Of a stretch of 64,000 bases of DNA, positions 54,621 through 64,000 are shown one piece after another. Below the pieces are notes generated by a model that ran no database searches, was not told the origin of the DNA, and was given only the letters and a program-made list of their open reading frames with translations. The first letter of the stretch is position 1; the number at the start of each line of letters is the position of its first letter. Both the position numbers and the translations under genes were made by a program. Source of the stretch: Siphonodentalium dalli (taxonomy: Eukaryota > Mollusca > Scaphopoda > Gadilida > Siphonodentaliidae); contig CP136065.1 in the NCBI GenBank assembly GCA_032622095.1, forward strand, positions 53,627,949 through 53,691,948, in the 5' to 3' direction.

Positions 54621-57260
54621 AAATAAAACTGGCTAGATGAATTGTTAAGAGCGCGGGATTTGCACGGGACTCATTCATGCGTGGGCTAATCCGAGCGCTG
54701 ATTGACCGGAGTCGCTGATTGACCGGAGTAGGCAAATAAACGGACAATAAATTTTAACCCTCCTGATAACACAAGGCCGAGGATAATAATCCATATAGTT
54801 CAGTTGAAGGTCTTCTCCTTGGCGGAAAAATTACCCATCTATATGTCAATATTAACATCCATGACAAATTTCATGATGATCAGATGAACAGTACGACCTG
54901 TAGCCCGTGCTAATGGATTGAATTTTAAAATCCAAGATGGCCGCTGGCGGACATGTTTTTTGTCCGAATGACCCCAAAATGACTCGTTCCCATCTATATT
55001 CCAATTTCAACAGCCATGACAAATTTTATGATGATCAGACTAAAGGTACGACCTGTAGCCCATGCTAAAGGATTTAGTCATACAAAGAGTAAAATCTAAG
55101 ATGGCTGCTGGCGGCCATGATTTTTGGCCGAATGATCCCAAAATGACTCATTCCCATCTACATGTCATTATTAACATTCTTGACAAATTTTAAGATGATC
55201 AGACTAAAAGTAGGACCTGTAGCCCGTGCTAAAGGATTTAGTCATACAAAGAGTAAAATCCAAGATGGCTGCTGGCGGCCACGTTTTTTGGCCGAATGAC
55301 CCCAAAATTACTCGTTCCCATCTACATGTCAATATTATCATCCATGACAAATTTCATGATGATCAGACGAACAGTACGACCTGTGGCCCGTGCTAATGGA
55401 TTACATTTTGAAATCCAAGATGGCCGCTGGCGGCCATGTTTTTTGTCCAAATGACCCCAAAATGACTCGTTCCCATCTACATTCCAATTTCATGATGATC
55501 AGACTAAAGGTACGACCTGTAGCCCGTGCTAAAGGATTTAGTCATACAAAGAGTAAAATCCAAGATGGCTGCTGGTGGCCATGTTTTTAGGCCGAATGAC
55601 CCCAAAATTACTCGTTCCCATCTACATGTCAATATTATCATCCATGACAAATTTCATGATGATCAGACGAACAGTACGACCTGTGGCCCGTGCTAATGGA
55701 TTAAATTTTGAAATCCAAGATGGCCGCTGGCGGCCATGTTTTTTGTCCAAATGACCCCAAAATGACTCGTTCCCATCTACATGCCAATTTCAACAGCCAC
55801 GACATATTTTATGATGATCAGACTAAAGGTACGACCTGTAGCCCGTGCTAAAGGATTTAGTCATACAAAGAGCAAAATCCAAGATGGCTGCTGGTGGCCA
55901 TGTTTTTTGGGCGAATGACCCCAAAATGACTCGTTCCCATCTACATGTCATTATTAACATTCTTGACAAATTTTATGATGATCAGACAAAAAGTAGGACC
56001 TGTAGCCCGTGCTAAAGGATTTAGTCATACAAAGAGTAAAATCAAAGATGGCTGCTGGCGGCCATGTTTTTTGGCCGAATGACACCAAAATTACTCGTTC
56101 CCATCTACATGTCATTGTTAATATCCATGACAAATTTTATGATGATCAGACTAAAAGTAGGACCTGTAGCCCGTGCTAAATGATTTAGTCATACAAAGAG
56201 TAAAATCCAAGCCACGTTTTTTGGACGAATGACCCCAAAATTACTCGTTCCCATCTACATGTCAATATTATCATCCATGACAAATTTCATGATGATCAGA
56301 CGAACAGTACGACCTGTGGCCCGTGCTAATGGATTAAATTTTGAAATCCAAGATGGCCACTGGCGGCCATGTTTTTTGTCCGAATGACCCCAAAATGACT
56401 TGTTCCCATCTACATTCCAATTTCAACAGCCATGACACATTTCATGATGATCAGACTAAAGGTACGACCTGTAGCCAGTGCTAAAGGATTTAGTCATACA
56501 AAGAGTAAAATCCAAAATGGCTGCTGGCGGCCATGTTTTTTTGCCGAATGACCCCAAAATGACTCGTTCCCATCTACATGTCATTGTTAACATCCATGAA
56601 AAAATTTATCATAATCCGACCAAAGGTACGACCTGTAGGCCGTGCCAAAGAATTTAGTCATGCAAAGAGTAAAATCTAAGATGGCTGCCGGTGGCCATGT
56701 TTTTTGGCCGAACAACCCCAAAATTACTCGTTCCCATCTACATGACAATATTAACATCCATGACAAATTACATGATGATCAGACGAACAGTACGACCTGT
56801 AGCACGTGCTAATGGATTGAATATTGAAATCCAAGATGGCCACTGGCGGCCATGTTTTTTTTCCCGAATAAACCCAAAATGACTCGTTCCCATCTACATG
56901 TCAATGTCAACAGCCATGACAAATTTTATAATGATCCGACCAAAGGTACGACCTGTAGCCTGTGCTAAAGGAAATTGTTGACGCATCACACACGGACACA
57001 CACACGCACACACGGACGACGGATACCAAGCCATGGCAATAGCTCAAACTTTACAAAGTAAAGTTGAGCTAAAAATGATAAAAATTATTAAAGAATGTAA
57101 GAGAAATTGATAAAAAATTATAAACAAAAATTGTTAGGCCAATGCATTCTCTTATATATGCAAGGCGACTCGGTTCACTCGCACTTACTAGTATAAGAGA
57201 ATGCAGTGGCACAGGGTCTTTAATTTTGCACCAGCGCAGTTTCCGTCATGAAAGGGTTAA

Positions 57261-57675
57261 CCAAACTTGTAGCAGATGCGCTGTCACAGATATCCTTGCA
57301 CCAATAACATGTTTTAAAGATGCCGGTTGATAATCAATAAAAAAACATTCACATATACAGTTGAACAGTGTAGTGTTGTAAAAACAGTACCATTCCGATA
57401 CCCAATTTATGAAATACAATTAGGGAAAAATGTTTTTCCTGATCACAGAAGCTCATGTTGTCTGGTCTCTGTGACTCAAATTTTATTATTGTTTAACCCT
57501 GAATCAATCAATACTAATAGGTCGGGGATACACCCTCTTAATGCATGTAATAAAGGGACCTGTTATAATAATTATTATTTTGGGAACTGAAATTTAATAG
57601 CCTGGTTTACGAACCCATCATACAACTTTAAGTCTTTTTGTTTTGCCAGTATTATGAAAAAAAATAATAAAACCT
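57261..57675. other. No feature recognised
   Basis: AT-rich intron sequence of the UCP4-like gene. Confidence 0.5.
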
Positions 57676-57895
57676 TCAACCCTTTCCTTACTAAATACTC
57701 ATTTATGTCGTTTGTTGTACTTATTATCTGAACATTTCCCAACAATTAATCAAAGTCCTTCTACACTTGTATTATTTTTTCGTATGTCTGTCTTCTGCTT
57801 ACATTTCCTTACACCCCTGCAGATGAATAATTGACTATTCCAATGTACACTTTTATAACTGAATTGGAGAATCAATTTAGTAAAGAAAGGTTTAA
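57676..57895 (-). mobile_element. A3 MITE, reverse orientation
   Basis: TCAA (a mutated TTAA) at 57676 and TTAA at 57892; ends CCCTTTCCTTACTAAATACT and CAATTTAGTAAAGAAAGG. Internal words TTATTATCTGAACATTTCCC and TATGTCTGTCTTCTGC are as in other A3 copies. Confidence 0.8.
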
Positions 57896-58031
57896 TCCAC
57901 TGGTTTATGTTCATTTTCACTAAAATATGAAGCATGTGAAAAAGCAAATAGTTTTCCTTTTCCTTGCTCCTTCTTTTTCATTATTAAAACTTATATAGGA
58001 AGAAATAGCTCAGTTTATTTTTACAATTTGA

Positions 58032-58277
58032 TTAAAACCTTTCTATACTAAATGGATTCTCCCATCCAGTTATAACTATATAAATTGGAATGGTCCATTA
58101 TTCATTTGGATGGATGTTAAACGACATCCAGGCGAAATGATAATACAAGTGCAGAATAATTCATATTCGTTGGTGGGAAATGTTAAAATAATAAGTATGG
58201 TCGTTAGTTGAACTTATTAACTGAATATTTCCTACAGGAACTACTCGTCAATGAGTATTTAGTATAGTAAGGGTTAA
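58032..58277 (+). mobile_element. A3 MITE
   Basis: TTAA at 58032-58035 and 58274-58277; ends AACCTTTCTATACTAAATGG and GTATTTAGTATAGTAAGGG. The full internal order is present. Confidence 0.82.
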
Positions 58278-58448
58278 AAAAAAAAATTCAAACTTGTGAA
58301 ATTCAGGTATACATTTCCAATGTGTGTCCTATATATTGGAGTGGTGATGGGAAAATATGTTTTTATTATTTTTTCCCTACTGAATCTGTTCTTTTTCTGT
58401 ACCACCCGAATACTTGTAAACCAGGCTATTATATTGGGGTGGTCTTAC

Positions 58449-58561
58449 CTCCCATATTAACTAGTGCTGCCCTCTGTACATTTGGCACCCATCCTTTCCA
58501 AAGGCCTTTGACACCAGACTTTTTGAGAACGCTTCTGAATGCATGTGATGCATTCTTGATT
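58449..58561 (-). CDS. SLC25A27: Uncoupling protein 4-like carrier, exon with TM4
   Basis: The acceptor TTTTAACAG precedes 58561 and a GTAAGACC donor follows 58449. The first base completes the arginine begun at 61953; 37 codons follow, with one base carried over into the next exon's aspartate. It encodes IKNASHAFRSVLKKSGVKG, then LWKGWVPNVQRAALVNMG. The WKGWVPNVQRAALVN stretch is the loop-to-TM4 segment strongly conserved in UCP4 proteins (vertebrate WAGWVPNIQRAALVN). A small difference is KSG where vertebrates have EGG before the GLW motif. Confidence 0.96.
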
Positions 58562-59136
58562 CTGTTAAAAGATCCAGTTAATATCAGTGATTTGTTTATC
58601 TAATGCAGAAATACTCATAATGTTCAAAATATTATGATTTGAAGACACAGTATGCACTTATTTCAGTGAATCAAACTGAAAAGTGAGTACCAGGCACTAT
58701 GTACACCAGAAGAATGTAGCATTGAAATAATATTGCTGAAAATTCGAACCACACCAATATGCATTCTAGAAAATACAACATCTAAATAAAAGGCTGCTAG
58801 GATACACGTCACCCAAATAATGTGGCTTTATTTGACCGGTAGCTGTTTTAGAAATGAAAAGTTTGTTTATGGGAGCAACCATTTAGTCAAACTTTACTTC
58901 CAACTGTCTCTGTTGTCAACATATTTTGTAGATACCAAATAATAATCGGCAAATTCTAAGTAAAAATAATGGGCATAACTATGTGAGAAATGGTAGGACC
59001 GACCCCAATTCGAGCTTGACCTAATTTGAAAGCTATCAGATAATCATAACTTGAGTTTGCATCTGGACAATAAAATAATCAGCAAATTCTAAGCCGAAAA
59101 AGGGCATAACTCCTCCAGAAATGTGGCTGTTATTTG
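58562..59136. other. UCP4-like intron with a decayed pearl-like scrap
   Basis: 58940-59110 carries words typical of the pearl-like cores (GCAAATTCTAAG, GGGCATAACT) in two imperfect copies. The remainder is AT-rich with no feature. Confidence 0.45.
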
Positions 59137-59350
59137 CATAATCGAGGTTCCCAATGGGTGTACATCACAATATGCACCATTTGGGAACTTCAAATCTGAG
59201 TCTATGTCTCTCATAGCAAATAAAGCCATGCAGAATGAGGTCCCAAGAGGGTGAATTTGGTGATGCTAGCCTGCTATGCGGGATATCATCACTAAACTAA
59301 CTCTCAGGGGACCTCATTCTGCAAATGACAGCCACACTAAACTCAGGCTT
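59137..59350 (+). mobile_element. Family B MITE, right half
   Basis: Spacer end (CATAATCGAGGTTCCCAATG), right palindrome with tip CCTGC-TAT-GCGGG, and outer end CACACTAAACTCAGGCTTG. Confidence 0.8.
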
Positions 59351-59453
59351 GCTTGAGGACCATTTAACCCTTCGAATACTGAATACTCACTGATGACTGA
59401 TTCATATTCATTATTTGGTAAGGATGTTCAGTTAACAACAGACTTTAAACTCA

Positions 59454-59698
59454 TCAACCCTTTCTTTACTGAAATGAACTCCTATTCTGTTATAAAAGTA
59501 TACACTAGAATGGTCTATTATTCATGTGGAGGGATGTTCAGGAAATATAAGCAAATGACAGATAATACAAATGCAGAAGGATTGCTATTCGTTGGTGGGA
59601 AGTGTTCAGATAATAATAGTCAGATAAACTATGGTCGTTTGATGAACATTTCCTAAGGAAACTACCCATCAATGAGCATTTAGTATAGAAAGGGTTAA
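59454..59698 (+). mobile_element. A3 MITE
   Basis: TCAA (mutated TTAA) at 59454 and TTAA at 59695-59698; ends CCCTTTCTTTACTGAAATG and GCATTTAGTATAGAAAGGG. A second, shorter A3 scrap begins at TTAACCCTTCGAATACTG (59364). Confidence 0.82.
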
Positions 59699-59837
59699 AT
59701 TGTGCATATAATGTCCAAAACCATCAAAAGTTTTGATCAATTACATCAATGAGTTTTAAACGCCCTGAAGGCATTCACTAAATGAATAGAAAGTTATTGA
59801 AATTCCACCGATGAAATAATAAAAGGTCAGCTGACCA

Positions 59838-60345
59838 CAGTGTCCCCCGAAAAAGTGGCAAGTCGATGCCGCTTTGTTAAAGAAATTTTTTTAAATGTTG
59901 AAATTTTCTAAGTCGAAAAGGGTTAATAACTCCGTAAAAAAATAATTTTCCGTCCTCTATATACATGCTGCACATCTCCAATATGTGGATAACAATACTC
60001 TGAAGTTACAAATATCTACAATCAAAACTGTAGGAGGAGTTGATTACACCATGAAGGTACCTTCATACAGAAAATTATAAAAAATGTTGAAATATTCTAA
60101 GTCGAAAAGGGTTAATAACTCTGTCAAAAAATAATTTTTCTGTCATCTATATACATGTTGCACATCTTCAATATATGGGCAACAATATTCTGAAGTTTCA
60201 AATCTCTGAGATGAAATCTGTAGGAGGAGATGATTACACCATGAAGGTACTCAAAAGTGTGACGGACGGACGAACGGACGGACGAACAGACGGACGGACC
60301 CCGTTTCTATAGTCCAAAATAAATTTTTCGGGGGGACAATAAATA
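59838..60345 (+). mobile_element. Pearl-like element, two tandem units ending in (ACGG)n
   Basis: The left end GTGTCCCCCGAAAAA is answered at the right by TTTTTCGGGGGGACAATAA. Two units of about 185 bp (TTTTCTAAGTCGAAAAGGGT, TAGGAGGAG.TGATTACACC) precede GGACGGACGAACGGACGG. Confidence 0.75.
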
Positions 60346-61737
60346 TTAACATGTGAGAATACAACTACATGTATATTATTGAATATCTACTATAAAGATA
60401 TTTGCTTATCAAGGTATGAAAATTTTAATCTGGGTATTCACCCGAAAATTTATGCAAAGTGTTATGAATAATGGTTTCTTTTGTTTTTATTCCTAGAGAA
60501 TAAGCAGTCCTTCGATATTGAAAAACGCAGGTGCGCAATTTATTATGCACCTGATTTTGGATCCAGGTGCGAAATTTTGCTTTGGTGCACCTAACGGGAA
60601 ATATTAGTTATAACCGATGCATAAGTTATAACCGATGCACGTGCATGTATATAATACACTCAAATAGCATTGCTTTGTGCTATTTTACTAAAATAAAACT
60701 TAAAACAAAATAAAAGTGTTCATTGTTGGTTTACTTCAACAAAAAGTTCGTTCCTGGAATCATTTTGTACACTGCTGACTCAAGGCAATATACTCCCTGG
60801 CTGACTCTCAAGTAGGATCGCATTGTTACTTATAAGTCACAATTGTGAATTAGTAGTCTGTACCATTCACTATTTCCTGTTTCGTATGGACTGGTTTCTA
60901 TTTCATTGAGACTTGAATCTATATCACCAGATTCTTACAAGATATTTGAGGAGTGATGACCTCGCAATATCAATGATTGTTTTGACAATTTTGTCTCTTT
61001 GATTCCTTTGATCACTTTGATTGTCTGCAACACGCGGAATCTTGTGACTCGAGAACCATTGATAATGAAAGTAAGTCTTCTTGGTATTAATGTTCAAATT
61101 TTTCATGTTATTCTTGGTAATAATGGTTCAAGCCTTTGACGACCATAACTGCCGTAGAAGCCTTAAAATTAATTTTATTTGACTGTCTGACATTTTGTCA
61201 ATTATGTTCCTCTTCTCAACTATCACTTTTTTACTATAAATAATGCAAATCTGCCCACCCTGGCCACATCAAACATGCTTGCCAATCTCATGCTCAATTC
61301 TAAGGTTATAGAAATCTTCAATTGCTCTGATCCCAGCTCTGTTACTTGTACCATGTAAGGGTAGGCCTATCATGTCTTCATATTCCCCCACACCCACTTT
61401 ACTTGTTTTTCTTTTATCTATTATTCTACTATTTTTTTTTCAATCACCTTTTTTTTCTCTCCATTTATTTTATTATACCGGTAGTTATTTTACTTAACTT
61501 TTTACTCAAGTTATGCTCAGTGAAATGTTTAATTGCTACTACATGTGTTTCACACTATTGATGAGATAATTTTGAGACAAAAAATTTAAAAAAAAAAATT
61601 AAAAAAATTGCACCAAGTGAATGTCACCTACTGGTAACCTTTGTTAGGTCTAATTATCAAGTTTGCAAATACAAATGTGTTTGCTTGATCACTATCCATC
61701 CATCTTGATATGACGACTATTCCATGACAGTGCCCAA
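60346..61737. other. No gene; pyrimidine-rich tract
   Basis: Mostly AT-rich. At 60525-60600 two small hairpins with AGGTGC/GCACCT arms occur close together. 61390-61480 is a poly-T/C tract. No exon recognised. Confidence 0.5.
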
Positions 61738-61934
61738 CCTTACCTGTGCCAAGCTAATGAACTTATTTTCTGAACATTTCCCACCGACGAATTGGAATCA
61801 TTCTGTTCTTGTATCTGTTTTTCTGTCTGTCGTCTGTTTTTATTACCTGAACACTCACAAGATGAATAATAGACCAATCCAAAGTATACTGTTGTAACTG
61901 AATGGAAGAATGCATTCAGTATGGAAAGGGTTAA
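61738..61934 (-). mobile_element. A3 MITE half copy next to a splice donor
   Basis: AACTTATTTTCTGAACATTTCC ... GAATGCATTCAGTATGGAAAGGG then TTAA at 61931-61934. It ends 18 bp from the UCP4-like donor (61952). Confidence 0.75.
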
Positions 61935-61952
61935 TAATATTTGTAATCTCAC

Positions 61953-62075
61953 CTTGGAGGTAGACCTTCTACTCGCCTCAGCCCTTCCATCTGCATGCGG
62001 ACCTTGATGAGATCAGTCGGACTGGCAACAAACTGGCCCAATGCTCCTGCAGTAAGACCACATATGGAAGCCTTC
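61953..62075 (-). CDS. SLC25A27: Uncoupling protein 4-like carrier, first exon in window (TM3, second carrier signature)
   Basis: Mitochondrial inner-membrane carrier of the UCP4 (SLC25A27) group, which moves anions/protons and affects membrane potential. The acceptor TTACTCAG precedes 62075 and a GTGAG donor follows 61953. One base completes a codon from an exon beyond the window; 40 codons follow and the last two bases begin an arginine. It encodes [18 protein letters not shown], then [25 protein letters not shown] is the second Px[DE]xx[KR] carrier signature and MQMEG with a basic-rich EG loop is typical of UCP4 (vertebrate PTDLVKVQMQMEGKR). The first third of the protein (TM1-2) must lie past 64000. 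Confidence 0.96.
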
Positions 62076-62378
62076 CTGAGTAACAAGCAAATACATAATT
62101 TTGTAATTTGATTGTGTCACACAACCAGGGTCATCGCTGGATAAAAATTAACTTTTGCTAAATAATTTGCCAAATAAAAATATTGATAGAATAATTTTCT
62201 GCGACATTTAGTCTTATTTTGTGGTTTATCACACAACAATAAAACAATAAAATTGTAGAAGGGTTGCTTCATCAGAAAGGAACATTACAAGATGATTAGC
62301 TATGTAAACACCACGGCCACACTAAATAAGGGTAATCCCTCCACACATCGATACTAATGCTATCAGATTAACCGCATC
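62076..62378 (-). other. UCP4-like intron, no feature
   Basis: AT-rich; nothing recognised. Confidence 0.5.
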
Positions 62379-62758
62379 TTAACCCTTTACCCAACAGAAC
62401 GGCCCTGTGCCAATGCATTCTCTTATATATGCGAGTCGACCATAGGTCGCCTCGCATATATAAGAGAATGCATTGGCTTAACACATTAAAAATTATAAAA
62501 TTGTTAAAGAATGTAAGCAAAAATGTTTTTTTTTAGGCCAATGCATTCTCTTATATATGCGAGGCGACCTATGGTCGACTCGCATATATAAGAGAATGCA
62601 TTGGCACAGGGCATAACTGTAACCATCACAATGTGGTCAATGAGCCGGTTCCACTAATATCCATATTTGTATGGTTTTATTGAGACAGACCCAAGATAAT
62701 TTAGGCTGTTGCAGCTTTATTTGGCCGTTTTTGGCCGGTTTGTTGGGTAAAGGGTTAA
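62379..62758 (+). mobile_element. A1 MITE
   Basis: TTAA at 62379-62382 and 62755-62758; ends CCCTTTACCCAACAGAAC and GGTTTGTTGGGTAAAGGG. Palindromes as in other copies; the spacer is about 35 bp shorter. Confidence 0.88.
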
Positions 62759-62999
62759 TAAAGGTGTTAACTTTTCCTAGACCTAATAAAACACCACTAA
62801 TATTGTTTTATATTATGATAGTTTCCTGAAATGAATGGTATTAATTGACCAATATTTTCAACTTTCTTGAGGAATTAATAAATGACTTGCCAAAACTTTT
62901 GCCAAATGAAAATATTTTTTGCCAAATGTGAATTATTTTTGCCAAACCAAATAACCAAAGAAGGATAACAGCAGCATCGAAATCGTGAACGTCTCTTTT

Positions 63000-63230
63000 G
63001 CTATGGGAGCCCTAAATTCAGATTTCAGTTCTCAGATGGTAAAGATGGTGATGTGCACCCATATCATTGGGTACCTTGATTATGCATTGTGTCATCTGCC
63101 AATTTGGGGATATAGAGAAACTAAACTATGAAGTCCCCAGAAGGTGAGTTTAGTGATGCTAGCCCACCGTGCAGAGTAGCATAACTAAATTCACCTTCTG
63201 GGGACCTCATTCTTCAAATGTCCGGCACCA
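63000..63230 (-). mobile_element. Family B MITE half copy, reverse orientation
   Basis: CTATGGGAGCC, TTCAGATTTCAGTTCTCAGAT, GCATTGTGTCATCTGCCAAT and GGGGATATAGAGAAACTAAA give the spacer in reverse. A palindrome with tip CCCAC-CGT-GCAGA and GACCTCATTCTTCAAATGTCC follow. Confidence 0.75.
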
Positions 63231-63626
63231 TATTTTGAGGCCTGATCATAGGAATATATTTAATATCCATAGCCATCCAATATTTATATGATGTCAGTGT
63301 AAATTTCAGGGTGATCAATTTCTGCCCAGTCGGACACACAAAATTCAGAAGGTATTCTTCAGTTGGGTTTTGATTAAAAGCCCTCAATGTGTTCGCAATG
63401 TGAATAGAAGTTATTGAAATTTCGCCGATAAAATAACAATTAACAACCTGTGATCATGTATCACCTAAAAACATATCTGCTTCTCGATGTATCCAAATTT
63501 TACTCATTACGGTATCTACCAGAACATTTATACAAATTGCTACAAGTGATGGACTTATTGTTCATCACTAAACACGTAAACATTACTGACTGTGTTACAG
63601 TGAGTGTTTCACAATATACATTTATT
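63231..63626 (-). other. UCP4-like intron, no feature
   Basis: No exon matching the TM2 region of UCP4 was found on the - strand here. Confidence 0.5.
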
Positions 63627-63760
63627 GCATTGTTTCGAGGTTGACATGAGGATTTATCAACCCGAGGAAGTTAATATTCACCGAGGCTGCAAGCCAAGGT
63701 GAATATTAACTTCCAAGTGTGACAAATCCTCATGTCAATCACGAAACAATGCAATATGTG
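63627..63760. repeat. Long foldback with GGCT-GCA-AGCC tip
   Basis: Left arm GCATTGTTTCGAGGTTGACA ... GAAGTTAATATTCACC and right arm GGTGAATATTAACTTCC ... TGTCAATCACGAAACAATGC are reverse complements over about 55 bp. The tip is a 4-bp GC stem with a GCA triloop, separated from the arms by mismatches. Confidence 0.87.
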
Positions 63761-64000
63761 TTTTATTATATCAATGATCTACCAATGTTGTCAAGCCACA
63801 TTAGGCCTGAAACACCTTACTGATCCGTGTATATATATACATGGATCCATCAAATGCACAACAATTTAGACACTTTATCCTTGGAAAAACCCAGGGATTT
63901 ACTATCCAATTAATAATTCATGACGTCGCGTGACAAAGTCTTGTTATTGAACCATCTTGCCTATTTATAGCACAATCAAGTAGATATCATGATTGATCAA
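63761..64000. other. No feature recognised
   Basis: AT-rich sequence at the window edge. Confidence 0.5.

Larger units (their letters stand above)
49337..54832. mobile_element. 5.5-kb element with long terminal inverted repeats
   Basis: The left segment from GAACTATATGGATTATTATC (about 49386) to ACAATTCATCTAGCCAG (about 49560) is mirrored almost perfectly at 54624-54812. Two related end types occur. One is TTTTTCCTCAAGGGAAGCCC (49360, inverted again at 49640-49690). The other is TTTTTCCGCCAAGGAGAAG (49691, inverted at 54812-54832). Thus 49337-49690 is itself a 350-bp inverted-repeat unit at the left edge. ACTCCGGTCAATCAGCG is tandemly doubled within the TIR. No transposase was recognised. 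Confidence 0.75.
48893..57070 (+). mobile_element. Family C element, largest copy, interrupted at 49337-54832
   Basis: Starts TGAAAGTGTCAATGACACTG at 48893, with about three monomers before the break. About thirteen more run from 54833 to 56990, then a (CA)n/(CACG) microsatellite (56990-57010) and AAGTTGAGCT at 57070. After the break the array resumes within the same monomer region (CCCATCTATATGTCAATATT). Confidence 0.82.
48608..57260 (+). mobile_element. A2-type MITE split by an 8-kb nest
   Basis: The left end TTAACACTTTCATGATGGGAG starts at 48608 and continues as half a palindrome and an AT-rich spacer (GTTAAAGAATGTAAGAAA). The spacer, right palindrome (TAGGCCAATGCATTCTC) and right end TTCCGTCATGAAAGGG-TTAA finish at 57260. 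Everything between about 48893 and 57070 is inserted. Confidence 0.75.

Noticed and set aside
54833-57070. CRISPR-like appearance of regularly spaced direct repeats
   Set aside because: Monomers are 155-165 bp with drift throughout, in a spliced eukaryotic context; they are transposon or satellite units, not short repeats with unique spacers.
62076-64000. Search for the next upstream UCP4 exon (TM2 region) on the - strand
   Set aside because: No frame resembling the conserved TM2 segment with matching phase was found; it probably lies beyond 64000.

Overview
The window looks like nuclear DNA from a lophotrochozoan animal, most probably a bivalve mollusc. It is AT-rich, has spliced genes with GT-AG introns of 2-11 kb, and is packed with short non-autonomous DNA transposons. 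It also carries 'pearl'/Helentron-like elements (160-175 bp tandem cores ending in ACGG or CA microsatellites) of the kind described from bivalves. The species is not established from the sequence.

Only two protein-coding genes are well supported, and both are partial. On the + strand, two exons (7939-8701 and 11368-11594) encode the C-terminal half of an SLC16-type monocarboxylate transporter: central loop, TM7-12 and C-tail. Its 5' exons lie upstream of the window or were not recognised. On the - strand, six exons (61953-62075, 58449-58561, 48234-48318, 37886-37975, 32166-32268, 30233-30304) encode the C-terminal 194 residues of a mitochondrial uncoupling protein 4-like carrier (SLC25A27 type). 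All six join in perfect phase and end in a stop codon; the 5' exons lie beyond position 64000. The two genes converge tail to tail, with about 18.6 kb between their stop codons. No tRNA, rRNA, CRISPR or complete transposase gene was seen.

Most of the rest is repeats. (1) MITEs with TTAA target sites and CCCTTT...AAAGGG ends (piggyBac-like) come in at least four interior types, called here A1 (CCCTTTACCCAACA), A2 (CCCTTTCATGA), A3 (CCCTTTCTTTACTAAAT) and A4 (a foldback at 44798-45053). (2) Family B is a 440-bp MITE with two palindromes and, in one copy, a 9-bp target duplication. (3) Family C is a tandem-core element with about 155-165 bp monomers (32605-33899, 39775-40080, 42485-43109, 48893-57070). 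(4) Family N is a TIR element, of which one neighbouring 2-kb block carries a THAP-domain remnant. (5) Other pearl-like blocks (H, M and the arrays at 24601-25320, 26570-27545 and 59838-60345), a clean hAT MITE (38818-39546) and several long foldbacks complete the set. At 48608-57260 there is a three-level nest: an A2 MITE holds a C array, which holds a 5.5-kb element with long inverted repeats and a GC-richer, modular, unexplained interior.

The most unusual observation is that the unrelated MITE families A1/A2 and B build their internal palindromes with the same tip: a 5-bp stem, an ATA (or TAT) triloop, and one conserved non-pairing T/C (or G/A) position just below the stem. A 1.6-kb block of degenerate TTGGTAAAGC minisatellite (34795-36390) encloses a 600-bp unique segment with a perfect splice donor and promoter-like motifs; it is also unexplained.
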